Part shown: one piece after another, positions 1 to 12,745 of the stretch
Layout: each line of letters starts with the position of its first letter
Numbering within the stretch: position 1 is the stretch's first letter
NCBI RefSeq assembly: GCF_047495875.1
Contig: NC_092463.1
Location: 33,545,724-33,609,723, forward strand
DNA from: Pithys albifrons albifrons
Lineage: Eukaryota; Chordata; Aves; Passeriformes; Thamnophilidae
Reading direction: 5' to 3'
DNA length: 64,000 nucleotides
The notes under the pieces: model-generated
The model's input: only the letters and a program-made list of their open reading frames with translations
What the model was told of the DNA's origin: nothing
The model's database searches: none
Made by a program: the position numbers and the translations under genes

Positions 1-844
1 CTACTACAGATCTAACCTGTTTCTGTATTAAGTTCTGCCCATGCACATCATATATCAGTAAGCTTCCTGTAACGAACCAGGGGACTCCGAAACACACTTT
101 TATGTTGGAATGGCCTCTCAGAATTAGATCCTAGTGATCAGACATTTGAAAATGGGGGAGGGGTCTTCAGCTAGTGTCCATCCCACTCATGGCCCCACCG
201 AGCTTTATAGAAAGCCTCCAAGTCCCCAAGAAACAATTTAAAAAGCTGTTAGGACTACCAAGACAAGATTCAAGTTCAGCACGCTGACAAAAACAGCTTT
301 AGAAAAGAAAGGTGTGGCAGACCAATGTTGCTGGGGCTCCATCTATTTAATTGCATTTTTTTTTCCATTTGATCTACTTTTTCCCCCTTTTTTACCTACC
401 TTTTAATTCCCTTCTCTCTGTTTTTCAGTCTTCCTTTTTATTTCTTTCCCCATTCTCTTGTTCACTGTTTTCTCATAGCCTTCTCTTTTGTAACAGCTGC
501 ATGCCAGTGAAAAGTGACACTAGATGGGAATCCTGGATGACAGTGGCATCTTTGATCCTTCTGTTGCTAATTCATTGTAATGCACAGAAAGAAAAAACCC
601 CACTGCTGTTCTTGTCTGACTTGGAAGAAACACTAGTTCTTAACAATCTCAATAGACCTAGTCATTCTTTGTGCTTATTACCATGGGGTTTTTTTACAAA
701 TTTATACAGTTCAGATGAAGAGTTTGGTCCTGCCTCTTATTAACAGACATAAGATCAGAGATTTTCTTCCATTTGTACTTCCTCATGAAGTATATTTCCA
801 AACACCTTCTTGCACCTTAGCCCAGATATTCAGCATTCTTTCCT
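1..844. other. Non-coding flank, nothing recognised
   Basis: AT-rich with a pyrimidine-rich stretch near 355-490. The 130-codon open frame from 351 is low-complexity (Phe/Leu/Ser) and shows no domain. Confidence 0.6.
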
Positions 845-953
845 GAGGGAGGGAGGGAGGGAGGGAGGGAGGGAAGAAGGAAGGAAGGGACGAAGGAAGG
901 AAGGGAGGAAGGAAGGAAGGGAGGGAGGAAGGGAGGAAGGAAGGAAAGGAAAG
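845..953 (+). repeat. Purine microsatellite (GGGA)n/(GGAA)n
   Basis: About 109 bp of nearly pure G/A: GGGA units at the start shade into GGAA/GGGA mixtures. Open frames across it (low-complexity Gly/Arg/Glu/Lys or Ser/Leu/Pro) are artefacts. Confidence 0.97.
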
Positions 954-1957
954 ACCCCCAGTTCTTTTATTCAACTCTGTAGACACCACTATTTTTATGT
1001 AACTGAAATGGTTTTTTGGAATTCAAAGGCTTGACATTCCTAGACATGTAATGATGCAATATCACAGATAATTCAGTTTCAGTCTTGCTCTCAAAGTTTT
1101 CAGGACAGTCTGGCAGCTGTGCCTGCTATGAGCTGACATGAACAAACTTAAGAGAAAGCTCTGTCATTCCATATTTGTCTTCACTTTTCTTTGGTCAGCA
1201 GGGGAAGGGCAAGACATAATCTCAAGGTGCTGAAGCTCCACTACCATTATTTACAGCTTAGCCAGGCAAATCTCAACTCACGTGGTTAATAGTTTTAAAC
1301 AGCTCCTAAACAATCCACCAGCTATGGGTGCCACATAAACAGGTGAGCACTCAGCTGAAGTCTCTTTTTAATACTGGATGCAGTCTGTGTTCAAGAGCTG
1401 AAACAGTTCACAAATTCAAAAAAATCAGCCTGTTCATAGCCAGCTGGTAAGCAGGAAACATGGCTAAAATCACTACATGAACAACCTATGTTAGGCCTTC
1501 CCCTGCACAGGATGAAATCACAGTCAGCAGAGCAGGAGCCCTCCCTTCTACACTCCTTGTGGTTCTGGTTGAATTTGACTGCTGGAGTTAATTTAAGCTC
1601 TTAGCAATATCAAGTCACCTATTACATTTGTGCAAAGATATTGGTTAGCACTGATTCATCTCAGTTAATGGAAATAGGGTAGGAAGTTGTAGAAGGCAAA
1701 TTAAGACTGTTTGGCAAGATTTGTCCCTTGTGCCCTTGATACTTTCTTTTTTGCCAACACAGGTGTCTCAGTGGAGCACAAGCATACATGTAGGGAAGGG
1801 CTATGTGTTACACTCCAGTAAGAATGCCATCCACACTGGCATAACTGCTTAAATTTCACAGTTAAGATTTTTTTTTTCTTTTTCTCAAGCATCAGTCAAT
1901 TCATATAAATAAGCTAAACAAGATTTGCAAATATCTGGTGCTATATGGTTAGTCCTA
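954..1957. other. Non-coding, nothing recognised
   Basis: Unique-looking AT-rich sequence without a convincing reading frame or repeat signature. Confidence 0.6.
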
Positions 1958-2108
1958 AGATCCAAGCCTGACAGAATTCAAGAGGCATTTGGATGATGCT
2001 CTCAGGCACATGGTGTGACTCTTGGGGATGGTCCTGTGCAGGGCCAAGAGTTGGAGTCAATGATCCTTGTGATCCCTTCCAACTCAGCATATTCTCCAAT
2101 GACAATAA
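1958..2108 (+). mobile_element. CR1 LINE 3'-end fragment
   Basis: The segment matches the avian CR1 3' end as I know it: GACAGAATTCAAG-AGGCATTTGGAT, then CTCAGGCACATGGTGTGACTC, then CCTTCCAACTCAGCATATTCT. It ends in a degraded form of the ATTCTATGA-type tail. Only about 150 bp remain, a typical 5'-truncated copy. Confidence 0.85.
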
Positions 2109-3621
2109 TGTGTCCAACTTGCAATACAAATATATTCATGATTATGCCAATGGAAGCTTTGCTGCTATTACTGTGTGCTGTTGCACTAGAGAGAAAACTC
2201 TTTTCACCAGCATACCTTATCTGAACTATCTTTGGAGTACCTTTTCATCAGTTTTGGTGCCAAATCTCCATCAAATTTGAGGATTATTTACAAAGAGAAT
2301 CTCAAATGTACAAACTAAGTCATAATGGAATAAGGTATTAGACAGAGTTCTTGTTCCCTAATATTATTTCTTAAAACAGTAATTTCCTGTGTAAAAACAA
2401 ACTGCTGAACTTTGCTTCTCTGAAGACTCAAAACAGGTTTTCTCCTAAGGTGACAATTTAAATTGTAGTTATCAGAGTAGTCAAAACAAGCATACAGGAA
2501 CACTAAAATCCTGTTCTTCTTTATAGCTGATCTATGTTAAAACATAAACAGTCAATAAAATACAGAAATTTTATCATTCTCACTTGTATGATCATATATG
2601 TTTCAATGCAAGGACCCTTTTTCTATTTACCATCTACTAAAACAGAACAACAGCACTATATTCCACTGAAGGTATACAAACTTTGAAATGTTTTGGTTAT
2701 ATTTGTGTTTATTCCTTTTAGTATCCTCCTAGGACATTAGCTTTTACAAATTAGAGGTTCAGGGTTTTTGTTTTTTTTTTTCATTTATAGCCAATTATAT
2801 CACTGCAGAGAACAGAAGTGTCTGCACAGGATGACTGGATTGGTTTGTGATCCAAGAAGGATTGCCAGAATACTCAAGGTCATTAGCAGTGTCTTCTGAA
2901 ATGTTCAGGATCACCTGCTCACTTGCAACCTAAGCTCAAGAGGAGACTGGGGGGCCTCTTATATATGACACAAGCATAGTGATTGTAGCAGTCAATAGAA
3001 GGAAAACAGACCAAAAGTGATCACAGGAAACAGAGCTGGAAATCTAGTCCAGAGCTTTTGGGTCCCTTCCAGCATCTTGCGCACGAGTACATAGTGCTGC
3101 CAACAAATATTGACCAAGAGATGATTAATAAGCTACTAGCAAGCATCTGTGGAAACAAGTGTAAGGACAATGTTATTTATCAAGAATAAAATCTATAATC
3201 TTGATATTTAAACCAATCTGTAGATTTAATCTTGCTTAGTGTTTATGACAGATTGATGAATGTACATGAGGTTTTTTTCTATCAATAGTCACAGCTAACC
3301 AATAACCTGAAATTTTTTTGGTCTGATCTTCTACAGAAGGGACAACTAAGTGATTAATACTGCATATCTGCACTCACTCCAGGAACTTTTGATCCTTCTG
3401 GCCATCTTCAGCCAAATTTCAACATGGAGTGGACATCTTAAAAATAGATGATATTTTACAAAACTCATTGAAGTGGATAGAAGAGAGAAACTCAAATCAG
3501 TGCCCTGGGAGAGACTGGCAGGTAGAATTCAGTTATTTTGTATTCAGGGTGGTAGCGGATAATCAGCCAGTTAGCAGAGAATTTGAGACCAAAATATTCA
3601 GCACATGTATGTATGCCTCAC
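2109..3621. other. Non-coding, nothing recognised
   Basis: AT-rich sequence between a CR1 end and an LTR. I see no splice-bounded open frame. Confidence 0.6.
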
Positions 3622-4696
3622 TGTTGGCACGGTGAGGTTTTGGCAGTGAGGGATGTGCAGGGGTGGTTTCTGTGAGAAACTGCCAGAAGCATCTATGTCC
3701 AGCAGAGCCAATGCCAACCAGCTCCAAGGTGGAACTGTTGCTGGCCAAGGCAAAACCCATCTGTGACAGTGGCAACACCTCTGGGATAACATAGTTAAGA
3801 AGGGAAAAAATTTATTACACAGAAGTAATTGCAGCCAGAGAAGAGTAAGAACATGTGAGAAGAATAACTCTGCAGACACAAAGGTTTGGGGAGAAGGAGT
3901 GGGAGGAGGTGCCTCAGGAGCCAAAGCACAGATTCCCCTGCAGCCTGTGATGAAGACTATGGTGAGGCAGGCTGACACCCTGCAGCCCATGGAGGTCCAT
4001 GGTGAACCAGATAACCATCCGCAGCCCATGCAGCAGGTGGACACCTGAAGAAGGCTGGAAATCCATGGGAAGCCTGTACTGGAGCAGCCTCCTGACAGGA
4101 CTTGTGGCCCCAGTGGAGAGAAGAGACCACACTGGAGCAGGCTCTTAACAGGATTTGTAACCACAGAAGGGACCCATATTGGAGCAGCCTGTTCCTGAGA
4201 CTGCACTCAATGGCAAGGACCCATGCTGGAGCAGTTAGTGAAGAACTCCAACCCATGGGAAGGATTCCCACTGGAGAAGTTCATGGAGGACTGTCTCCTG
4301 TGGGAGGGACCCCACACTGGAGCAAGGGAAGGACTCCTTCTCCTGAGGAGGAAGCAAGAGTAGAAATATGTGAATTCCCTGACTCCCAGGGCCACTGCCT
4401 AGGAGAAGGTAAAGAATCAGGAATGAAGTTAAACCCAAGAAGGATGCAGGGACGGGGAAAAGGTGTTTTTAAGATTTGTTTTACTTATTTTCCTGCTCTG
4501 ATTTTGATTGGTAATAGATTTCCCCAAGTCCTGTCTCTTTTGCCTGTGATGGTAATTGGTGAGTGATCTCTCCCTGCCCTTACAGCAACCCACAAGACTT
4601 TCATTGTATTTCCTCTCCCCGTCCATTTTAGGAGGGTAGTGTTAGAGTGGTTTTGGTGGGCACCTGGCATCCAGCCAAGGTCAAATTACCACAACA
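3622..4696 (+). mobile_element. Endogenous retrovirus LTR (about 1.07 kb) with internal tandem units
   Basis: The segment begins TGTTGG and ends CAACA, short inverted termini of LTR type. Its end (ctggcatccagccaaggtcaaattaccacaa) resembles the end of LTRs common in songbirds. Between about 4080 and 4330 it holds imperfect repeats built on a ggaccc-atattggagcag-type unit. I found no convincing target-site duplication, and no gag/pol coding nearby, so this looks like a solo LTR. Boundaries and orientation are moderate-confidence. Confidence 0.65.
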
Positions 4697-7600
4697 TGTT
4701 GTCACTAGCCCGTGGAAATCTGTAAGAAATGCAGGAAAATTTCAGATTATTTTGTTGTTGAGAATTATGTTATAAAGATAAACTTGAACATAAACCTACA
4801 TGAAACTGTTCTTCCTTATTTCCACTGCTTGCATAGGTTTTATATTCCTTTCATAGTGACAAGACTGTGCTAAGCAATTTTTCTGAGTTGAAAAAAAATA
4901 GAAGGTCCTAACCTCAAAGATTTCCTAATCCAGAAAACAACAGCAATATCACAGATATCACTGTCTGTGTTAGAATGAGATAAATAAGGAGAAAGTAAAG
5001 TTGCCAGGGATAATCATTAACTGCTATTTCTATTATGTCACTGTACATTCTACTCCCTTTATTTTTAGCATTATCTTTACATAAACCAGTCCAAAGTTTT
5101 AGAAAATAAAAGTAAATAAATCAGCAAACTTTTCACTTCTCTTTTTTATTCTGTATAAATAAACTTGAGCTTTAGCCACAGCAACTTTCACCTTATTTGA
5201 CCTTCAGATAACTCTTTTTCAGTTTACTCCATCACTCCAAGATGACCTTTGCAGTCGGTCAGGAAATGTCTAGAGATTACAAGCAGTCCCTTTCTTTGAT
5301 GCCTTGTAGAGCTGGTGCCAGTGGCAAAGAACATTATTTTTCATTTTATTTTTAATCAATTTTCAGAGAAGGAAATAACATTCTTTAAAAGCAGATTACA
5401 TGTCCAGCGTTGCCTTATTTACAGGCTTAACTTCCAGTGACTGCAACAGGATGCTGCATGAGCACAGGATTGAATCCTTAAGTATAATTCCTATTATGGT
5501 GGACTTTTTTTTCTACAACTTTGTATGGGAAACTCCTAAGAGATGGATACAGACCAAACTAGAAACGATGCAGTAGAAGTCTGCCCTTGCATTTAACACC
5601 TCTCTTACTACAGTTGCTCTATTACTAGAGCAACAATAGAGAACACCTTTACAAGCCTGTCATTTCTCCCAAGTCTCACAGATTAAGATATATTGCCTTT
5701 TGTTCTCTGTCTTATGCTGTAACAGTTACAGATTTGCAGAGCTAGGGCAATACCAGTTTTTCTCCGGGTAACAACCTTGCTGTTTTAAAATCTCGTTCAC
5801 TACAGCCCTTGCATCCTGCACATGGGAGAAGATTTTGCAGTTGGCCCATGGACAGAGGTGCCACTGGCATAACAGGGACTATCACACAGTTCATATGCAG
5901 AATCAGCTTGCTAACCCTAAGGAAAATAGAAAGTAGTGTATATCTATAAGATTTTTCTTACTACTGGACAGCAGCCAAAACAAAAATCTTTCTGCTGCTA
6001 CTGATTCATTTGATCTATTCAATACTATTTCAGGATATAAAAACCTGGATTATTTTAAAAGTCCTAGCAAAAAGCAACTTTTTGCTTCTGATGTGAGAAA
6101 GTCTTATTTCTCACAGATGTGGCAGGTTATTTTACCTAATACACACCTTTAAATATAGAAGTGGTACAAATTCTAAAAACAATTTGTGGAGAAATATGAT
6201 GAATCAGCAGAAATGCTTTACACTTACCATTGGTATCTGAGTTCTGCCAGTTTTACTCTTGAACAAAGGCAGCAGAGCTGTTAATGAAAACAGTCTTGAT
6301 GGTGGAATAAATAGTGCTTGGTATAAATAAAGCACACATTCAGCTTTTTCAATTATGTCAGGGGTACCACTAACATTAGGAAAAGCCCAACCTTTCTAGG
6401 CTTGCAGTTCTAGTTGTGATTATTTGCTAAATCTCTCACCTACATCTGCAACATTCTGCATCAGAAGTTTGTCCTTGTCCAGGGGTTTTCTGTTTATCAT
6501 GTTCTGAGGGTTTTGACCTACTTTTTCATCAACACTTCTCACCAATACTTTCTCACCTACTTTCTCCCTGCCCTTCTTACCTAGGTTAGTCTGTTACTCT
6601 GTCTCATATAGTGAATAAATAACTCACGTGAATCTGGAACTGACCCACTTGTAAGGAGACTCTTAGTCCTTATCTTTTATACTCACATGCCCCTCTGCTG
6701 ACACTCTTCACTCAATCCTCATGAGTAAGGCAGTATGGAAAGTGCTGATAAAAGGATTAGCTGACAAAAAAGCCCCAGCAAGCCGTTAGCAAGCATACCT
6801 CATTCATGCATACTACCACAAAGACTGGGTCACTAGAGGAAGATGTATCTCACCCAGATACTGCTATCTCAAAGCGAGCCAATTAGCCTAGATTTGTCAT
6901 CTAGTCTTCCTCCATGTCCATGGGGAGAGAAACAAAAGTCATCCATGAGAGACAAATCTGTCCACTTATCTTAGAGGCCTCCCTCAGGAGGATATATCAT
7001 CCACAGTGGATGCCTGGTGGCAAGATAGCTAAAATTAGTGACTACAGGGTTAAAAACAGGACAAGTGGAGACTTCCACACTTCCAAGAGGGAAAAGAGTA
7101 AGCATGCCAGGAAGAGAACAGGTTGTGTTAAGGACTTGTTGGATTTAGTGTTGGTGACTGCCTCCTTAGATTTAAACATTCAGACCTGGACAGCAGAGGA
7201 AATAAACAACACATACTTCATTGGAGCTGCATGGGGTGGGTGTACACACATTAAAAGAAACTGAACAAACAAAGGGTCCATGGGAGCCAGGAAAGCCATC
7301 TGCAGAGGAGGCGTACCAGAGACCATGCAAAGCAGCGAGCAATGGACTCTCCCGAAGCGCTGTGCGTGTCTTGCACAGCAGCACATGTGACACAAACCAC
7401 ATGAAAAAGGCCCGGCGTGTTCTGCCATCAAAGCTGCCAAAACATGCAGACACAGGGCAAGCAGCAGCAACAGTTCTGATCAGAGTCGCACACTGCAGAT
7501 ACATTGGTGGAAGGGGAATGTCTGAACTGCAACAAGCAGACAGAAAATCATAGGGCAACTTTAAACTCCAACAGTAATTTTTGCTACCCAATCATTTTTG

Positions 7601-8020
7601 TCTTCTTTATTTGTTAATGTTCAAAAATATATTGTAACATTGTTCTGTTTGGTTCATACCTGGGAGCTCTAAGTAGAGCCTGACAACTCTGCTGTGATAA
7701 TAACACCCTTTTTTGAAATAGGAACCTTGCAAAGCCAGGAAGCAGTGCTTTCATGTTAGCCCAGTAGTTCTACTAATGCAATTATAAATAAATAAACAAA
7801 TAATTAAATAAATAAGCATACAAATAACTAAACAAAAATAGTCTCACACTTTAGAAAGCTAGGAAAAATGCAGCAGAGTATTTTTTGGTTTTTGCTTGTG
7901 GGGTTTTTTTGTTTGGTGAGGGGGGGGGGTGAGGGCTGGTAGAGGTGTCAGTTCTTACCTTAGATGCTATTTCATCTGATCCTGCTCATCAGTCAGAAGG
8001 CACTCCTTCTGCTGTTGCTG
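4697..8020. other. Non-coding, no recognised gene
   Basis: The region is mostly AT-rich. A slightly GC-richer stretch at about 6890-7560 has overlapping open frames on both strands but no recognisable domain; it may be an unidentified decayed repeat. Confidence 0.55.
7784..7840 (+). repeat. A-rich (AAAT/AAAC)n tract
   Basis: Irregular aaataaataaacaaataatt-type units lie about 180 bp left of the CR1 copy. A run of nine to ten Gs follows at 7920-7929. Confidence 0.8.
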
Positions 8021-9150
8021 GTGTTATCATAGAACTAGCATCACAGAATCAATTAGCTTGGAAAAGACCTCTGAGATCACTGAGTCCAACCTATGGCCCA
8101 ACACCACTTTGTCAATTAGACCATGGCACTAAGTGCCATGTGCAGTCTCTTCTTAAGTATCTCCAGGGATGGTGACTCCACCACCTCCCTGGGCAGCCCA
8201 TTCCAATGTACAATCACTCTTGCTGTAAAGAGCTTCTTCCTAATGTCTAACCTAAACTTCTCCTGGTGCAACTTAAGACTGTGCTCTCTTGTCCTACTGC
8301 TGGTTGCCTGGGAGAAGAGACCGACTCCCACCTGGCTACAACCTCCTTTCAGGGAGTTGTACACAGCAGTAAGATCTCCCCCAAGCCTCCTCTTCTCCAG
8401 GCTGAAGAACCCCAGCTCCCTCAGCTGCTCCTCATAGGACTTGTGCTCCAGTCCCTTCACCAGCCTCACTGCCCTTCTCTGGACATGCTCCAGCACCTCA
8501 ACATCCTTCCTAAACTGAGGGGCCAAGAACTGGACACAGTACTCGAGGTGCAGCCTCACCAGTGCTGAGTACAGAGGAACAATCACTTTCCTGATCCTGC
8601 TGGCCACACGATTCCTGATACAGGCCAGGATGCCATCGGCCTTCTTGGCCGCCTGGGCACACTGCTGGCTCATGTTCAGCCTCCTGCCAATGAGAACCCC
8701 CAGGTCCCTTGCTGCCTGGCTGCTCTCCAGCCACTCTGTGCCCAGCCTGTAGCACTGCATGGGGTTGTTGTGGCCAAAGTGCAGGATCCAGCACTTGGCC
8801 TTGTTGAATCGTTGGATTAGGACCATCCATCCAGCCTGTTCAGGTCGCTTTGGACCACCCCTCTACCCTCCAGCAGATCAACACTCCTCCCCATCTTGGT
8901 ATCATCTACAAATTTGCTGATGGTACACTCACTCCCCTCATCCAGGTCATCAATAAAGATATTAAACAGGTCAGGGCCCAACACTGGTCCCTGGGGAACA
9001 CCATTATTGGCCAGAACCCAACTGGACACAGCACATTCCCTACCCCTCTCTGGGCCCAGCCATCCAGCCAGTTCCTAACCCAGCAGAAAGTGCCTTGTCC
9101 ATGCCATGGCTGACAGCTTTTCCAGAAACATATTATCAAGCTGAGCTTTT
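8021..9150 (-). mobile_element. CR1 LINE, 3' part with degraded reverse transcriptase
   Basis: This is a minus-strand CR1 copy. Its 3' end lies at the left (atcacagaatcaattag-cttggaaaagacct). The largest open stretch (8116-8826) encodes the C-terminal part of the CR1 reverse transcriptase: [43 protein letters not shown]. The next stretch (8817-9029) carries the [11 protein letters not shown] and KFVDD motif region. The catalytic FADD reads FVDD, and frameshifts separate the pieces, so the element is dead. A further frame to about 9139 shows the [12 protein letters not shown] region. Confidence 0.93.
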
Positions 9151-11049
9151 GATCACTACGTTCTTAACAAGAAGTTCTGAAATTAAATCAAAATAGTACA
9201 ACTAGTTGGTATTTAGAAGATACAGTATCTTTCTTTGCAAAATCTTCCAACACTTTAGAATTTGATATTAAAATCCAATGTGACTTGACACAAATGATCT
9301 GACAAAATAGTCCAATTCAGTTCTAGCAGCAATAAATCTGGCAGGTCAAATGTAGTTATAATACACCAAGACAAGAGAAGAAATCTTATTAGCAACAGCC
9401 TCTACTGCTATTTTTGTGCTCAATTGACTCCTGTACATTTCCTTTCCTCCGCCTACATATTTTTGTGGAAGAACAGAATTAGTTCACAGAAATGTGCCTG
9501 GAAAGTCTCTGTCAAGATCCCAGTCAATGAGTTGATCATGTCCTTGGCCTGCCATTATAGAAAGTCCTTCATAATTCATTCTGCTCAGCTTTTAGTAAGA
9601 GGGAAATTCAGCGTTTAATAACTCCACATTGAACCTGGCTTTGTTTTGTGACATGATACAAGTGGGAAATTAAACCTTCATAAGTAAAAAAAAAAAAAGA
9701 AAACTGTACACTTGCTTTTGTAGTTATTTTACCAAGATCTGTTAGAAAGCTAAAAAAAAAGGCTTCCTTCTTTTCATTCTTGCTTCTCCTCAAATCTTAA
9801 TTTATGAGACAAGTTTGTCATTAAGTAATGCTGAAAAGAAATACCATACCAGTCCACTCAGTGGAATTTCCCTCTGTTTCTGCTGTCTGCTCTTCCAGGC
9901 ATTGCATTGGTAGGGACCATTGCACTTGATGATCAGAGAAGGGGATACCTTCAGTGATAGCTTAAGGGTTGTGTACTCAAACTGCAAAGACAAGAAGTGT
10001 TTACAAGTGAATGCAGAGCTTAAATGTAGCAGCATGTAGGGCGTAGAACTCTCCAGAATGTTTCTCTCATTTTGAAATGTTTACTGCTCTTGGCTGCCAA
10101 GTGAATAAATGCTACAGTACCCGTTTCTATCCCTTATGCAGACAGATACTTCTCAGTAAATACAAATGCACATGTTAATTACAGATCTCTGAAGTCCCTG
10201 AGTAAAATTCTTACCCTTTGGTATGTTTGTTCTCATGTCAAGCATGACACGTTGTGGTGACAGCAGAGTGCTCTCATCAGTATCCCAGCTCAGCCTCCAG
10301 TGGGATTCTCACAGCAGCCTTATCCCAGGCCTTACAAGAGGCTGCAGGGAGAATGGCTTCCATCTGTGTCTGCTACTGTAATGATACTCCAGGAAAATAA
10401 GTTCTTCATTTCTTTGCTTCTAGTATTTTTCATTTGTCATAGAGGTGTTCACTAAGCAGCACCAAAAATGTTAGGATCAGTACAAACACATAAAAAGCTG
10501 AAAAAAAAATATCAGCACAAGTAAGAACAAACACTGATGGGATTAAGAAGTAAAACTATTTGGTGGGGATCAATGTCAGAGAAATAGAAAGAACATCTTC
10601 CATTAAATAATATAATGAGGAGCCATTGCTTGGCTTACAATACTTACTCTAGGTACATCTGTCCTAAGAAGTGACTGAATCCTTGCCGTGGCCTTACACA
10701 GTAAACTTGTTAAGAGAGAGTGTATAAATTGCTCTTTCTGTTTACTTTGCTGACTCTCAGAAACAGCCAAAAGTAACACTAACCAATAAACAACCTTCCC
10801 CTCATCTTTGTGACCATGTGATAAACACATAGTGCAGTACCTCTTAGAATAAAGATAAGATAAAGATAAAATCTGTACATGCACATGGTTTGGCCAGTCA
10901 CTTCTCCTTTCACTGTTTATATCCATGTATCTTTTGAGGAAAGATAATTTTTGAAAGAACCTGGGAAGTGCCATGTATGACCAACTGGGAGCTGTACAGG
11001 GAAGGTTATATGAGCTTCAGATGAGTTTTAGAGACTGCTCTTCAGGTGT
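9151..11049. other. Non-coding, nothing recognised
   Basis: AT-rich sequence with scattered short open frames of unremarkable composition, none with conserved motifs. Confidence 0.6.
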
Positions 11050-11056
11050 GCACGAG

Positions 11057-11687
11057 TGTGCTGGTTTAAAGGCAAACCAGCAGGGGAAATGAACTCACCA
11101 CAAGAGAGATTATAAGTCAGAGCTAAAATTTAATAATATTACAACAAATACACTGACACAAAAGGGAAATTGCTTTCACCTCACAAAAACCCAGCAGTAT
11201 AACCCAATGTCCTGGGACACAAACCCAAGGGGGTTTGTTAGCCCTTGGGCTGAGACCCCTGTGGCTCCCCCAAGTCCAGAACAAAAAAAAGGAAATGAAA
11301 AACCTGTTGGTACAGGCGAGGGCTGTGGTCTGGGCGACACCAGTGATCTCCTCTTGTCAAGGTCCTGCTGCTCCTCTGGATCCAACGAGAAGTTCTTGAG
11401 GTCTCCTTACCAACCACTTATGTACCCTCAGGGAGCACCCAGTCCCTCCCCCTGGGCAGGGACTCACACAATGGGTGATTAACTCTGGGAGCCAGGGGGT
11501 ATTGTTGAACTGTTGATGGCCCTTAGCAGCCACACCCCCTCAGGCTGGGTGTGAAGGTGATAAGGACTCCCTGGGCAGCTGCTGCTAATGGTCCATTGTC
11601 CTTGGGGAATGAATAGAAGGGGTAGAATACACAACTTTGATCACCCCACACACAGTGCTAACTGGTCCCTCCTGCTGAACTAGGACA
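11057..11687 (+). mobile_element. Solo LTR of an endogenous retrovirus (631 bp)
   Basis: The element starts TGTGCTGGTTTAAAGG and ends TAGGACA (TG...CA). It is flanked by gcacgag (11050-11056) and gcaagag (11688-11694), 6 of 7 identical, a likely target-site duplication. Its layout of an A/T-rich stretch near the 5' end followed by GC-richer sequence resembles the LTR at 36151. No retroviral coding sequence is adjacent. Family and orientation are inferred. Confidence 0.72.
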
Positions 11688-12589
11688 GCAAGAGACAAAT
11701 AGTGATTTCTGACCCAAATTCAGTCTTCTCTGTTAGTAGCAGCTGACCTAAAGGAGTGTCTTCTTGCTCAACCTTAGTGCATTAGTGGTTAGAATATTAT
11801 CTATTGTTTGCAGCAATATGTTGCATACTGCTTTAAAAGATTAAAAATATATAAAATTTGAGTAAAAACTTGAAAACAAAATATCTGCACAGCACTAAGA
11901 TTCTGAAATTAAACAATAACCATTTTCATCATCAGAATTCCCCTCTCATGAAACAAACAAGGAATATCCTTTTAGCTTTTGCCATTGGCAATGAAAAAAG
12001 AGCATTTTTCAAAGAACTATGCACAAAATGACCACACTATGGTCTTACCCAAATTCTGAGGCCAGTTTGAATAACATTTTTGAAAGACTTCCAGCTGCAT
12101 CTGAATTGATACTCCTAAAATATCCAGTTTGTGAATAAAAATAAAAATAAAAAAGAACTACCACAGTTTTAAAGGAAGTTGTTATGTAAATTAATAAATA
12201 ATATTTCTGCAATTGTTTCTTTCGTATGTAGGTACTACAGCCCTATACACAACTAACGGGCTTCCAACACTCTACAAAAGCTTAAATTCATAAAGCAAAT
12301 ACATTAGGCATCTTCATAACTATAAAAAGTTCCATCCCTTGTATAGTCAAGCATCTGCACCACTTCAGGGAATCATCCATAAAACCCTATCCAATGACAT
12401 CAGGTCAAACTTTCTGAATTAAGTAGACTGAAATATCAGTTGGGAAGATTACTTGAAGTTTATCCAACCTCTCACATTATACAATTCATTGTTATTGTTG
12501 TTGCTGTTGTTGTTATATTAAACAGGTATTTAGATACCATAGATAGGCTAAAACATATCTATAAAGCTACTTAGCATTTGTTGAGCTAA

Positions 12590-12745
12590 GATGCAGGAGA
12601 GAAAGAGAGGAAAAGGGAGAGGGAATCTGACAGAGAGAGAAAAAAATAACGAAAAGTAGGAACAGAAAAGAGGGTGGGAAGACAGAGAAAGATTGAAAGA
12701 GATCACATGGCTTCTGCAAGAGAAGAAAGTACTTCAGAGAGGAAA
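12590..12745 (+). repeat. Polypurine-rich tract (GAGA/AAGA)
   Basis: About 150 bp in which nearly all bases are A or G (gagaaagagaggaaaagggagaggg, then gagagagaaaaaaa) with few pyrimidine breaks. No unit repeats exactly. Confidence 0.75.

Noticed and set aside
351..743. 130-codon plus-strand frame near the window start
   Set aside because: It is Phe/Leu/Ser-rich from a pyrimidine tract, with no signal of conservation, promoter or splice structure.
3598..4566. Open frames of 202 and 154 codons on opposite strands
   Set aside because: Both lie inside the LTR at 3622-4696 and derive from its repeated units; neither resembles a retroviral protein.
7172..7591. Overlapping frames of 139, 110 and 96 codons on both strands
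   Set aside because: No recognisable domain. Overlap on both strands in a slightly GC-richer stretch suggests chance or a decayed repeat.
8116..8826. 236-codon minus-strand frame as a host gene
   Set aside because: It is the C-terminal part of CR1 reverse transcriptase, with the FADD site changed and frame breaks on its N-terminal side. It is annotated as a mobile element.
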